DNA from: Oscillospiraceae bacterium
Lineage (GTDB): Bacteria; Bacillota; Clostridia; Oscillospirales; Ruminococcaceae
Assembly: GCA_009780025.1 (NCBI GenBank)
Contig: WRAV01000022.1
Span: forward strand, 1 to 37,202
Length of the DNA: 37,202 nucleotides
Direction: 5' to 3'
In this document: one piece after another, positions 31,376 through 37,202 of the stretch
Position numbering within the stretch: position 1 is the first letter of the stretch
Layout: each line of letters opens with the position of its first letter
Notes under the pieces: generated by a model
Seen by the model: only the letters and a program-made list of their open reading frames with translations
Told to the model about the DNA's origin: nothing
Databases searched by the model: none
Position numbers and translations under genes: made by a program

Positions 31376-31404
31376 TTGCATTGCTCGCTCTCTTGTGGTA
31401 CAAT
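31376..31404 (+). promoter_or_regulatory. SigA promoter of the tRNA pair
   Basis: TTGCAT (31376-31381), 17 bases, TACAAT (31399-31404), 21 bases before tRNA-His. Confidence 0.7.
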
Positions 31405-31424
31405 ATATGTCGTTCTGGTGTTGT

Positions 31425-31502
<78 letters not shown>

Positions 31503-31505
31503 TGT

Positions 31506-31580
31506 TGGGCTGTCGCCAAGCGGTAAGGCAACGGACTTTGACTCCGTCATTCCATGGTTCAAATCCATGCAGCCCAGCCA
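31506..31580 (+). tRNA. tRNA-Gln (anticodon TTG), integration site of an island
   Basis: Acceptor TGGGCTG pairs with CAGCCCA. The anticodon loop CTTTGAC gives UUG. The T arm is CCATG-GTTCAAA-TCCATG-like and CCA is encoded (31578-31580). It is 3 bases from tRNA-His and surely cotranscribed. Its 3' 46 bases and the next two are repeated exactly at 34883-34930. Confidence 0.95.
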
Positions 31581-31582
31581 AA
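31535..31582 (+). repeat. Attachment-site repeat inside tRNA-Gln (left)
   Basis: Forty-eight bases from the anticodon stem through CCA and two further A are identical to 34883-34930. The tRNA remains complete on this side. Confidence 0.85.
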
Positions 31583-31704
31583 AGGTTTTCCCTATACTAG
31601 TGCGGATTTCTACCCGTCTTGTCGGCGGAGAGAGATTCGCATTAGTCGTTTTGCGGGGGATTTATCAACACTTTTGCGAAAAAAATGCAAGAAAATTGCA
31701 AGCC

Positions 31705-31920
31705 TCATATTAAACCACTCAATATTTGCCTCGCAACCTCTGTTATTCGCTGGTGATGCGTGTAATCCCTGTGTGTATAAATATCCGCAGTAGTTGACAG
31801 TTGGCTATGACCCAAATAATGCTGAATGTCTTTGAGAGATACACCACCATCAAGATTTCGCGGCATAAACGTCACTGGCTGATTTTCAAATATAACGAGT
31901 GGCGAATTTTGGCTGGTTTT
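31705..31920 (-). pseudogene. Tyrosine recombinase (phage-type integrase) C-terminal remnant
   Basis: The minus-strand frame reads PRNLDGGVSLKDIQHYLGH, then SQLSTTADIYTHRDYTHHQR, and stops with TGA at 31705-31707. LGHSQLSTTADIYTH is the second catalytic box of tyrosine recombinases, with the active-site His and the nucleophile Tyr. The first box (Arg...HxxR) and the N-terminal domains are missing, and a TGA closes the frame at 31921-31923. Its 3' end faces the tRNA, the usual layout for tRNA-targeted islands. Confidence 0.75.
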
Positions 31921-31955
31921 TCAACTAGAATAGACATCCATTTTCAGCATCACCC

Positions 31956-31992
31956 AAAAACCACCGTGAGAGCAATCGCTCCCCCGGTGGTT
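31956..31992 (-). terminator. Terminator of the collagen-like gene
   Basis: On the minus strand AACCACCG (31992-31985) pairs with CGGTGGTT (31966-31959), and a run of T follows. It lies 18 bases after the stop codon. Confidence 0.8.
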
Positions 31993-32009
31993 GTCTTTTT
32001 GCTGCTCTG

Positions 32010-34262
32010 CTACTTTACGAAAACCTTCACCGTCCCTGCGTCAATTCGGCTTAGCACGCGATACCCAGCAGTCGCCGCAGTCGCAACCCCGCCATTGCCA
32101 ACTTTTGCGTACCCATTTACCTTGCAAGAGCCGTCGTCGCGGACAATCAACTGCCCGACTATGCCAACCGCCGACCACTCCTTGCGCCGGCAACGCGGAA
32201 GATAGCTCTCCAGCTTGCTTGCATCGAACGCCGGGTTGCGCTTGGGCACCATTGCCTGCACTTTCGTGGCGTCGCCCGATTCAAAGTCGTGCCCACCGGC
32301 GTAACCCAACTCGCGGATAACTTCGCCAAAGCGGTCGCGCATATACCGGCCATGCCACTCGTTTCCGGCAGCGTTGCCCACAATGCCGGCAGTGGCCGAA
32401 ACTACGCCCAGCACATACTCATCTGCGCTGCCTGCTTTGCGGATCTTTTCACCGTCCAATGTGACGAAATACCCACGCCTATCCTCGGCGTTCAGGTTTC
32501 CATCCGCCCACTCGAACATCTCGGCGTAGTCGGCACCGGTGGTATGCCAGGCGTTGCCAAAAGCCTCGCCGTTCCATTGGAACCGGAAAGCATTGGCCCG
32601 GTCTGCATCGTCGGGGCTGGTGCCGTTGCCGATAATCAGGGCGTTGTCGGTGGGGTCGGGCACGCCGACTTCTGTGCCCTGCGCGATATTATATCTGCCG
32701 ATAGCGGTCTGCGATTCGCCTTGTGCGATTGTTTGGGTATTTTGCGAATGGGTTTCTGTGCCAAGGGCTTGGGTTCGCCAGCCCTCTGCGTGGGAAACAG
32801 CACCGTTCGCCATCGTAAATTGCCCCTCGGCGTGTGCTGCAATAAGGTCACCGGTTGTCGTGCGGTCTCCTTCTGCGTGTCCTGCATAGCTACTCGTAGT
32901 GGCTCGATACCCTTCCGCGTGAGAATACGAGCCGTCCGCCTCTGTGTATCGCCCCTCTGCGTGGCTGGAATGGCCCCTTGCCCTTGTTTGCTGCCCCTCA
33001 GCGTGGGAACCGTGGTCGCCTATTGCCTGGGTATAGTCCCCCTCGGAATGAGAGAAAGTGCCGATCGCCTGTGTGCGAAACGCTTCTGCGTGGGAATACT
33101 GGCCGGAGGCTATTGTGTAATGCCCCTCCGCGTGGGAGGATTCGCCGCTTGCCAGTGAGTTGTTGCCCTCTGCGTGGGAATATTGGCCGGACGCAACCGA
33201 TTGACGCCCCTCCGCGAAAGAATACTGACCGACTGCACTCGTGCCGAAGCCCACCTGGACAGCGTCAACGCCCATTGCTGCCGTGCCTGTGTGAATCCCC
33301 CGCACCGAGCCGCTTGCGTCACCGTCCACCAGGTTCAAGGAACCGCTGGTGCCTGCCGGGCCTTGTATGCCTTGCGGCCCCTGCGGGCCTTGAATGGGCC
33401 CGACATTCACCCAGCTACTCGTCGCCGAATTCCACAGATAGAGGTCTTGGCCGACCAAATACATATCACCGGGATTGCCGACCGGGTGCGCCGTTTGCAG
33501 TTCGGCCAGCGTGTCATACTTGCCGTTGATGCTGCCAACCGTGCCGGTTTCGCCCTGGATACCCTGCGGGCCTTGGGGGCCTGCGGGGCCGACCGGGCCG
33601 GCCGCACCGGGAAAGCCTTGGGGCCCGGTTGCGCCGGTCGCGCCTTGGGGCCCGGTTGGGCCAGCGGGGCCTTGGGGACCGGCCGGGCCTTGTTCCCCTT
33701 GAATGCCCTGCGGGCCGACAATCGGGCCCAGGTTATCCCAAGCGTTACGCTCGGCGTCCCAGATATACAGCTCGCCGCCCACTATATACATATCGCCGGG
33801 GTTCCCGGTTGGGTGTGCGGCAATGAACTCCGCGTAAGTGTCAAACGCGCCGAGTATCACCCCAATCGTGCCGGACTCGCCTTGTATCCCCTGCGGGCCT
33901 GCGGGTCCTGCCGGGCCTTGGGTACCCGAGGGGCCTTGGGGACCTGCCGGGCCAACCGGGCCGGAGTCGCCGTGCGCACCTGCCGGGCCGGGTTGACCGG
34001 GGGTGCCTTGCGGTCCTTGCGGGCCAGCGGGTCCTTGAGGGCCTTGAGGGCCAGGCGGTCCGCCTTCGGGGCCGGGAGGGCCTTGCGGACCTTGGGGTCC
34101 TTGAGGACCGGGTGCGCCGTCTGCGCCGGGGCTGCCCGCCGGGCCAGGAGGGCCGGGAGGGCCGGGTATCGGACATGGGGCTGGGCAACAGCAGCAGTCA
34201 GAAGTCATTCCGCAGCCTGAGCAGCGATCCCATTTGTTACATTTATCGCGCATAAAAATCAT
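32010..34262 (-). CDS. Collagen-like / YadA-head-like protein with autoproteolytic Peptidase_G2 domain
   Basis: A protein of 750 residues from 34262. Residues 1-30 are Cys-rich (CSGCGM, CCCC). Gly-X-Y collagen triplets run 33-134, 183-243 and 289-305. They are broken by two homologous spacers (135-182 and 244-288; [10 protein letters not shown] / [10 protein letters not shown]). About 340-535 holds YadA/Hep-Hag-like head repeats of the form ASGxYSHAEG. Residues 575-750 ([40 protein letters not shown]) match Peptidase_G2, an intramolecular chaperone that trims itself from trimeric fibres. All parts favour a trimer. There is no signal peptide or sorting signal, so a spore-surface (BclA-like) or phage-derived fibre is likely. 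AGGAG lies 3 bases before the ATG at 34262; ATG 34253 is possible. Confidence 0.9.
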   Translation of the reverse strand: MIFMRDKCNKWDRCSGCGMTSDCCCCPAPCPIPGPPGPPGPAGSPGADGAPGPQGPQGPQGPPGPEGGPPGPQGPQGPAGPQGPQGTPGQPGPAGAHGDSGPVGPAGPQGPSGTQGPAGPAGPQGIQGESGTIGVILGAFDTYAEFIAAHPTGNPGDMYIVGGELYIWDAERNAWDNLGPIVGPQGIQGEQGPAGPQGPAGPTGPQGATGATGPQGFPGAAGPVGPAGPQGPQGIQGETGTVGSINGKYDTLAELQTAHPVGNPGDMYLVGQDLYLWNSATSSWVNVGPIQGPQGPQGIQGPAGTSGSLNLVDGDASGSVRGIHTGTAAMGVDAVQVGFGTSAVGQYSFAEGRQSVASGQYSHAEGNNSLASGESSHAEGHYTIASGQYSHAEAFRTQAIGTFSHSEGDYTQAIGDHGSHAEGQQTRARGHSSHAEGRYTEADGSYSHAEGYRATTSSYAGHAEGDRTTTGDLIAAHAEGQFTMANGAVSHAEGWRTQALGTETHSQNTQTIAQGESQTAIGRYNIAQGTEVGVPDPTDNALIIGNGTSPDDADRANAFRFQWNGEAFGNAWHTTGADYAEMFEWADGNLNAEDRRGYFVTLDGEKIRKAGSADEYVLGVVSATAGIVGNAAGNEWHGRYMRDRFGEVIRELGYAGGHDFESGDATKVQAMVPKRNPAFDASKLESYLPRCRRKEWSAVGIVGQLIVRDDGSCKVNGYAKVGNGGVATAATAGYRVLSRIDAGTVKVFVK

Positions 34263-34318
34263 GTTCTCCTTTGTAAGGGTTCGCGCGCGTATACCATCAA
34301 ATGCCGCGCTATACCCAC

Positions 34319-34345
34319 AGCGTATGCCAAGGGCAGCGGGAGCGT
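34319..34345 (-). promoter_or_regulatory. Possible SigK/SigE-like promoter of the collagen-like gene
   Basis: On the minus strand AC (34345-34344), 17 bases, CATACGCT (34326-34319). It has the same AC-N17-CATAnnnT layout as the motif before the Cys-rich gene at 5436. The signal is weak on its own. Confidence 0.3.
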
Positions 34346-34447
34346 GAGGGCGCCTAGACACACGGCAGGGCGAAAAAGACCCGCCAAAGTCGATTCTTTT
34401 CGTCTGTGACAAGGTTCTTAGGGATTGCTGGACGCTGTTAATCAGCC

Positions 34448-34475
34448 AAAAACACCCGATCAGCGGGTGTTTTTT
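34448..34475. terminator. Bidirectional terminator hairpin in the island
   Basis: AAAACACCC and GGGTGTTTT pair around GATCAGC, with A-run and T-run flanks. It isolates the collagen-like gene from the right side of the island. Confidence 0.75.
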
Positions 34476-34512
34476 CACGCTAGAGCTACAACAAAGTGCC
34501 CATCATTACGTT

Positions 34513-34734
34513 TTGGGGGATTATGGGGTTGACAGAAGCCGTCTTTTCTTGCGTTTTGTTAGAGTTGGACTTCCCGTTAATGTCATAATTTCAGGACTTG
34601 CAGACCTTGGTCTTGAAATAACCAATGATGATGGAATTTTTGTCGAACTGGTGGCAATATCGGATACTTCCGCCGATACTCATTTGACACTGGGATATGA
34701 TCGCAACGGAGTCGTCACCGAGATTATAGCTTAG
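34513..34734 (+). CDS. Doubtful small ORF in the island
   Basis: Seventy-three codons from a TTG with no ribosome site. The latter part (VNVIISGLADLGLEITNDDG..GYDRNGVVTEIIA) reads like genuine protein sequence, so it may be the tail of a decayed gene. No family is recognised. The following 34735-34882 shows nothing. Confidence 0.25.
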   Translation: MGDYGVDRSRLFLRFVRVGLPVNVIISGLADLGLEITNDDGIFVELVAISDTSADTHLTLGYDRNGVVTEIIA

Positions 34735-34882
34735 ATAATCAGCATTTTATCAACAGAATTTCAGAAAAAATGCTAGAGTGGGTACCTTGCAATTATGTAG
34801 TAAATGTGGTAAACTCTGAACGAGCGGTGTAATGAGGGCCTTGGCGGGAAATGATAGTATCAGACGGGATATGCGTCACCAT

Positions 34883-34930
34883 ACTTTGACTCCGTCATTC
34901 CATGGTTCAAATCCATGCAGCCCAGCCAAA
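34883..34930 (+). repeat. Attachment-site repeat, 3' copy of tRNA-Gln (right)
   Basis: An exact 48-base copy of 31535-31582. It lacks the 5' half of the tRNA and so is not a tRNA gene. It marks the right end of the island. Confidence 0.85.
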
Positions 34931-34983
34931 TAATGAAGTGGTTAAAATTCAACGAATGTGATAACTAAGCCACTTTGCAACAG

Positions 34984-35024
34984 GAAGACAGCCTAGTTCA
35001 TTTGAACGAGGCTGTTCTTCTTTT
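34984..35024 (+). terminator. Probable original terminator of the tRNA-His/tRNA-Gln operon
   Basis: GAAGACAGCCT.GTTCA pairs with TGAAC.AGGCTGTTCTTC, followed by T4. It stands about 55 bases past the right attachment repeat, where the tRNA transcript would have ended before the island entered. Confidence 0.75.
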
Positions 35025-35301
35025 GCAAAAATTTATTGCTTTTACACATATATGCACATATGTGTGCTGTACCTGGTGCTGTACCAAACTGTCCCTATCA
35101 AATTCTTCCCAATCCTATTATTAAGCGGTTTTGTAGCGTTCACTTTGCACCGCCTGCTGTACCCTTACGTAAATTGTTGTGTTCTGTGCATTGCAAACTA
35201 ATCAAGTGGATTCGCCAAGAGTGTTACCCCTTGCAGTCCCCCACCTCACTATGCTACACTTCAGATATGCACTACCACCGTAGAACTGGAGGACTAACCA
35301 C
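35025..35301. other. Intergenic stretch with no recognised gene
   Basis: AT-rich at first, then mixed. A nominal frame here has no ribosome site and no believable protein sequence. The promoter of the sensor gene must lie here, but no clear boxes were found. Confidence 0.4.
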
Positions 35302-36705
35302 TTGAAGCGCTTTATACTCACGCTCATACTTCTGCTCGCCATATGCACAGCCTTCTTCTACACCCTCTCCATGCCACGAGGCATGGGCAGCATCCGCGCT
35401 GTAGACGGCGTGCTTGACTTAACAGACACAGATTTCTCCCGAACCCGCCACAACCTCGACGGCGATTGGGAATTCTACTTCGGCCAGCTTCTACAGCCTA
35501 CGGACTTTGCAGATGGCATCGTTACCAGCGGTGAGGTAATAGAAGTGCCGGGTTCATGGAGTAGTACCGGGTTTCCGCTCTACGGGTATGCCACATACCG
35601 CCTAATCCTCCTGACAAACGAGCAATCCATAATGATGTTGCTCCCCCATATCCCGAGCGCGTCTATCGTCTGGATTAACGGCGAAAAGGCTTTCCAGGCC
35701 GGAATAGTTGGAGAGGTGACGCCGCAGGCAATAGGAGGACGCAACGCCTTCATTCCGTTCTATCCTGTGGACGGGCAAGTCGAGATTATCGTACAAGCAT
35801 CTAACTATGCGTGGTTTTCCAGTGGACTTAATTTCAGCATAGAGGTTGGTTCACCGGGCCCCCTGCTCAACGACGCAATAGCGCGGAGGGTTTTACTCGG
35901 CCTGTTCATTGGCGTGCTGGTCGCTATGTTCATGTATCAGCTTATTATGTTCTTCCACAGGCGCAGGGAATGGGTGTACTTTGCCTTTGCCCTCTACTGC
36001 ATAATGACCGCACTGCGATTTGCAATGGAATCAAACGGGTTCCTGCTGCTCTTTGGAAACTACGGCCATGTGGAACGGTCAATCTTCCAAATCATAATGG
36101 CCTTGAAAGTCGTGGGGCTTGTGGCCTTTACCCACCTTGTATTTGAAATGCACATAGGCAAAGTACAGCGCATTGTTTACGCCGTGTCTTTAGGCATACC
36201 CATACTGACCGCGATATTCTTACCATTCGGCACTATAGATTCTCGGGTTATATTCATTCCACTTATACCGCTTATGATGATATTTATAAGCACCTTGCGC
36301 TCAAAGCGGCTGCACGACAACTATTACAACTACCTCTACCTGATTGCTCTGGGCATCTTCGCGATTGCCCAGCCGATACAGCGGTTTACTCCCATTGAGC
36401 AGTATTTGTATATGCCGGCCGCCGCGCACAATCTGTTTATGGTGCTTGCTCAATTCTTTATGCTGTCAATGAGCTACGCGCAGGCTAAAGAAGCGCAGCA
36501 GGAACTCACCCGCAAAACAGAGTTCTACCGCGCGATGAACCACAATATGCGCACCCCACTCACCATTATCTCAACCAACATTCAGACAGCGCGGCGCAGG
36601 CCGGAAGAAGCAAACGAACTCTTGGGGCAGTCGCAGGAAGTTATTATGGAGATAGCCAGAACAATCGACGCCGCGTTGGAGGGTGACGAGGAGGTGCGGC
36701 CATGA
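35302..36705 (+). CDS. 7TM sensor with HisKA-like domain but no ATPase domain
   Basis: A protein of 467 residues. An N-terminal membrane segment (4-24) is followed by an extracellular beta domain (about 30-190; LDGDWEFYFGQLL, VPGSWS, YATYRLIL) as in 7TMR-DISMED2 proteins. Seven membrane helices (about 195-395) and a coiled linker lead to a dimerisation/phosphoacceptor segment, AMNHNMRTPLTIIS, with His414. The protein ends about 50 residues later with no N, G1, F or G2 boxes, so it cannot phosphorylate itself alone. The residue after the His is Asn, not the usual Glu/Asp. The start is TTG at 35302 with GGAGG 9 bases upstream. The stop overlaps the ATG of the response regulator (ATGA). Confidence 0.85.
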   Translation: MKRFILTLILLLAICTAFFYTLSMPRGMGSIRAVDGVLDLTDTDFSRTRHNLDGDWEFYFGQLLQPTDFADGIVTSGEVIEVPGSWSSTGFPLYGYATYRLILLTNEQSIMMLLPHIPSASIVWINGEKAFQAGIVGEVTPQAIGGRNAFIPFYPVDGQVEIIVQASNYAWFSSGLNFSIEVGSPGPLLNDAIARRVLLGLFIGVLVAMFMYQLIMFFHRRREWVYFAFALYCIMTALRFAMESNGFLLLFGNYGHVERSIFQIIMALKVVGLVAFTHLVFEMHIGKVQRIVYAVSLGIPILTAIFLPFGTIDSRVIFIPLIPLMMIFISTLRSKRLHDNYYNYLYLIALGIFAIAQPIQRFTPIEQYLYMPAAAHNLFMVLAQFFMLSMSYAQAKEAQQELTRKTEFYRAMNHNMRTPLTIISTNIQTARRRPEEANELLGQSQEVIMEIARTIDAALEGDEEVRP

Positions 36706-37202
36706 AAACTGTTCTCTGCGTCGAGGATGAACTGAAGATACTGGAAAACAACCGCAAGGCCATAGAGGACGCGGGCTATACCGTGCTGACCGCCGCGAAC
36801 CTTAAACAGGCGCGGGAGCATCTTGCGAGGCAGACGCCGGGTGCAATTATCCTTGATATCATACTGCCGGACGGCAATGGGCTTGACCTCCTAAAAGAGC
36901 TGCGCGGGGCGGGCAGTAAAATCCCGGTGCTGATGCTGACCGCGTGGGGCAAGCCGAGCGACATCGCGCGGGGGCTAAAGCTTGGCGCGAATGATTACAT
37001 ATCCAAGCCGTTTGAATATGAGGTGTTGCTGGCGCGGCTGGAGACCATGTTCCGCAACTTGGAGCAGGTGCCGGAAACCATCATCAAGGGGCCGGTAACG
37101 CTGGAGGTGTTCTCGAACAAAGCCTACCTGGGCGGCGAGAATCTTGCGCTAACGCAGAAAGATTTTGACCTGCTCTTCCTGCTGGTGCAAAACGAAGACA
37201 AG
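36702..37202 (+). CDS. OmpR/PhoB-type response regulator (partial, runs off the window)
   Basis: The first 167 residues are visible. The receiver domain has the acidic pocket (E8, D9), phosphoacceptor D52 (IILDIILPDG), T80 and K102 (YISKPF). After a short linker the winged-helix effector begins (LALTQKDFDLLFLLVQNEDK) and is cut by the window end. GAGGAGGTG precedes the ATG, which overlaps the sensor stop by 4 bases, so the two are coupled. It is presumably phosphorylated by a kinase coded nearby outside the window or by partnering with another sensor. Confidence 0.92.
   Translation, partial: MKTVLCVEDELKILENNRKAIEDAGYTVLTAANLKQAREHLARQTPGAIILDIILPDGNGLDLLKELRGAGSKIPVLMLTAWGKPSDIARGLKLGANDYISKPFEYEVLLARLETMFRNLEQVPETIIKGPVTLEVFSNKAYLGGENLALTQKDFDLLFLLVQNEDK

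Larger units (their letters stand above)
31535..34930. mobile_element. Small integrated island in tRNA-Gln
   Basis: The island is bounded by exact 48-bp direct repeats of the tRNA-Gln 3' end (31535-31582 and 34883-34930). Its content is a tyrosine-recombinase C-terminal remnant next to the tRNA copy, the collagen-like fibre gene and a doubtful short frame. Beyond the right repeat lies a hairpin that looks like the original terminator of the tRNA operon. The integrase is broken, so the island is probably fixed. Confidence 0.8.

Noticed and set aside
32289-34220. Long plus-strand frames opposite the collagen-like gene
   Set aside because: They mirror the Gly-X-Y and head repeats, giving artificial Cys/Arg/Ala-rich proteins without starts or ribosome sites.
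32010-34262. The regular repeats here as a CRISPR array or tandem DNA repeat
   Set aside because: The periodicity is that of coding triplets and protein repeats, with no identical direct repeats separated by unique spacers.
34883-34930. A third tRNA gene
   Set aside because: Only the 3' part of tRNA-Gln is present; the acceptor 5' strand, D arm and half of the anticodon arm are missing.
35036-35305. An open frame before the sensor gene
   Set aside because: No ribosome site, odd composition, and it overlaps the supported sensor start.

Overview
The window looks like a chromosomal piece of a spore-forming Firmicute of the class Clostridia, most likely an uncultured Oscillospirales-type gut lineage. 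This is inferred from strong GGAGG ribosome sites, frequent TTG/GTG starts, the spore genes gerW, ylmC/ymxH and ytaF, a clostridial one-chain PurL, and the gene order M50 protease - scpA - scpB - DUF2953 - gerW - dacF - rluB. Most genes are GC-rich. The ppc region (about 23.75-27.3 kb) is visibly more AT-rich.

Layout. 1-5.3 kb: glycogen phosphorylase and a neopullulanase-type GH13 enzyme (alpha-glucan breakdown), separated by palindromic GTAGGGG...CCCCTAC repeats. 5.4-5.7 kb: a small Cys-rich protein. 12.5-5.8 kb (minus strand): one long probable operon for chromosome segregation, envelope and sporulation functions, starting at a good SigA promoter. Two RCC1-repeat genes sit between scpA and scpB; the first is broken. 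12.7-17.9 kb: rpmB, purL (with the intergenic repeat embedded in its reading frame) and prmA. 20.9-18.2 kb (minus): a full-length P-type ATPase homologue in which nearly every catalytic motif is altered. 21.2-23.6 kb: TraX-like protein, YlmC/YmxH, a glyoxalase-type VOC protein, a small DUF3787-like protein and secG. 23.66 kb: tRNA-Arg(CCT).

24.1-27.1 kb holds ppc, followed by a decayed serine-recombinase remnant. 27.3-29.8 kb: ytaF and lipoprotein genes, one pair possibly split by a frameshift. 29.9-31.3 kb: the L10 leader, rplJ and rplL. 31.4-34.9 kb: tRNA-His and tRNA-Gln, then a 3.3-kb island bounded by a 48-bp direct repeat of the tRNA-Gln 3' end. The island carries a tyrosine-recombinase remnant and a large collagen-like / YadA-head-like / Peptidase_G2 protein. 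35.3 kb to the end: a 7TM sensor with a dimerisation/phosphoacceptor domain but no ATPase domain, overlapping a response regulator cut by the window edge.

The most unusual items are the apparently catalytically dead P-type ATPase with an intact frame, the tRNA-Gln island with its autoprocessing collagen-like fibre, the in-frame repeat insertion between the two PurL domains, and the RCC1-LysM pseudogene whose two lesions can each be undone by a one-base change.
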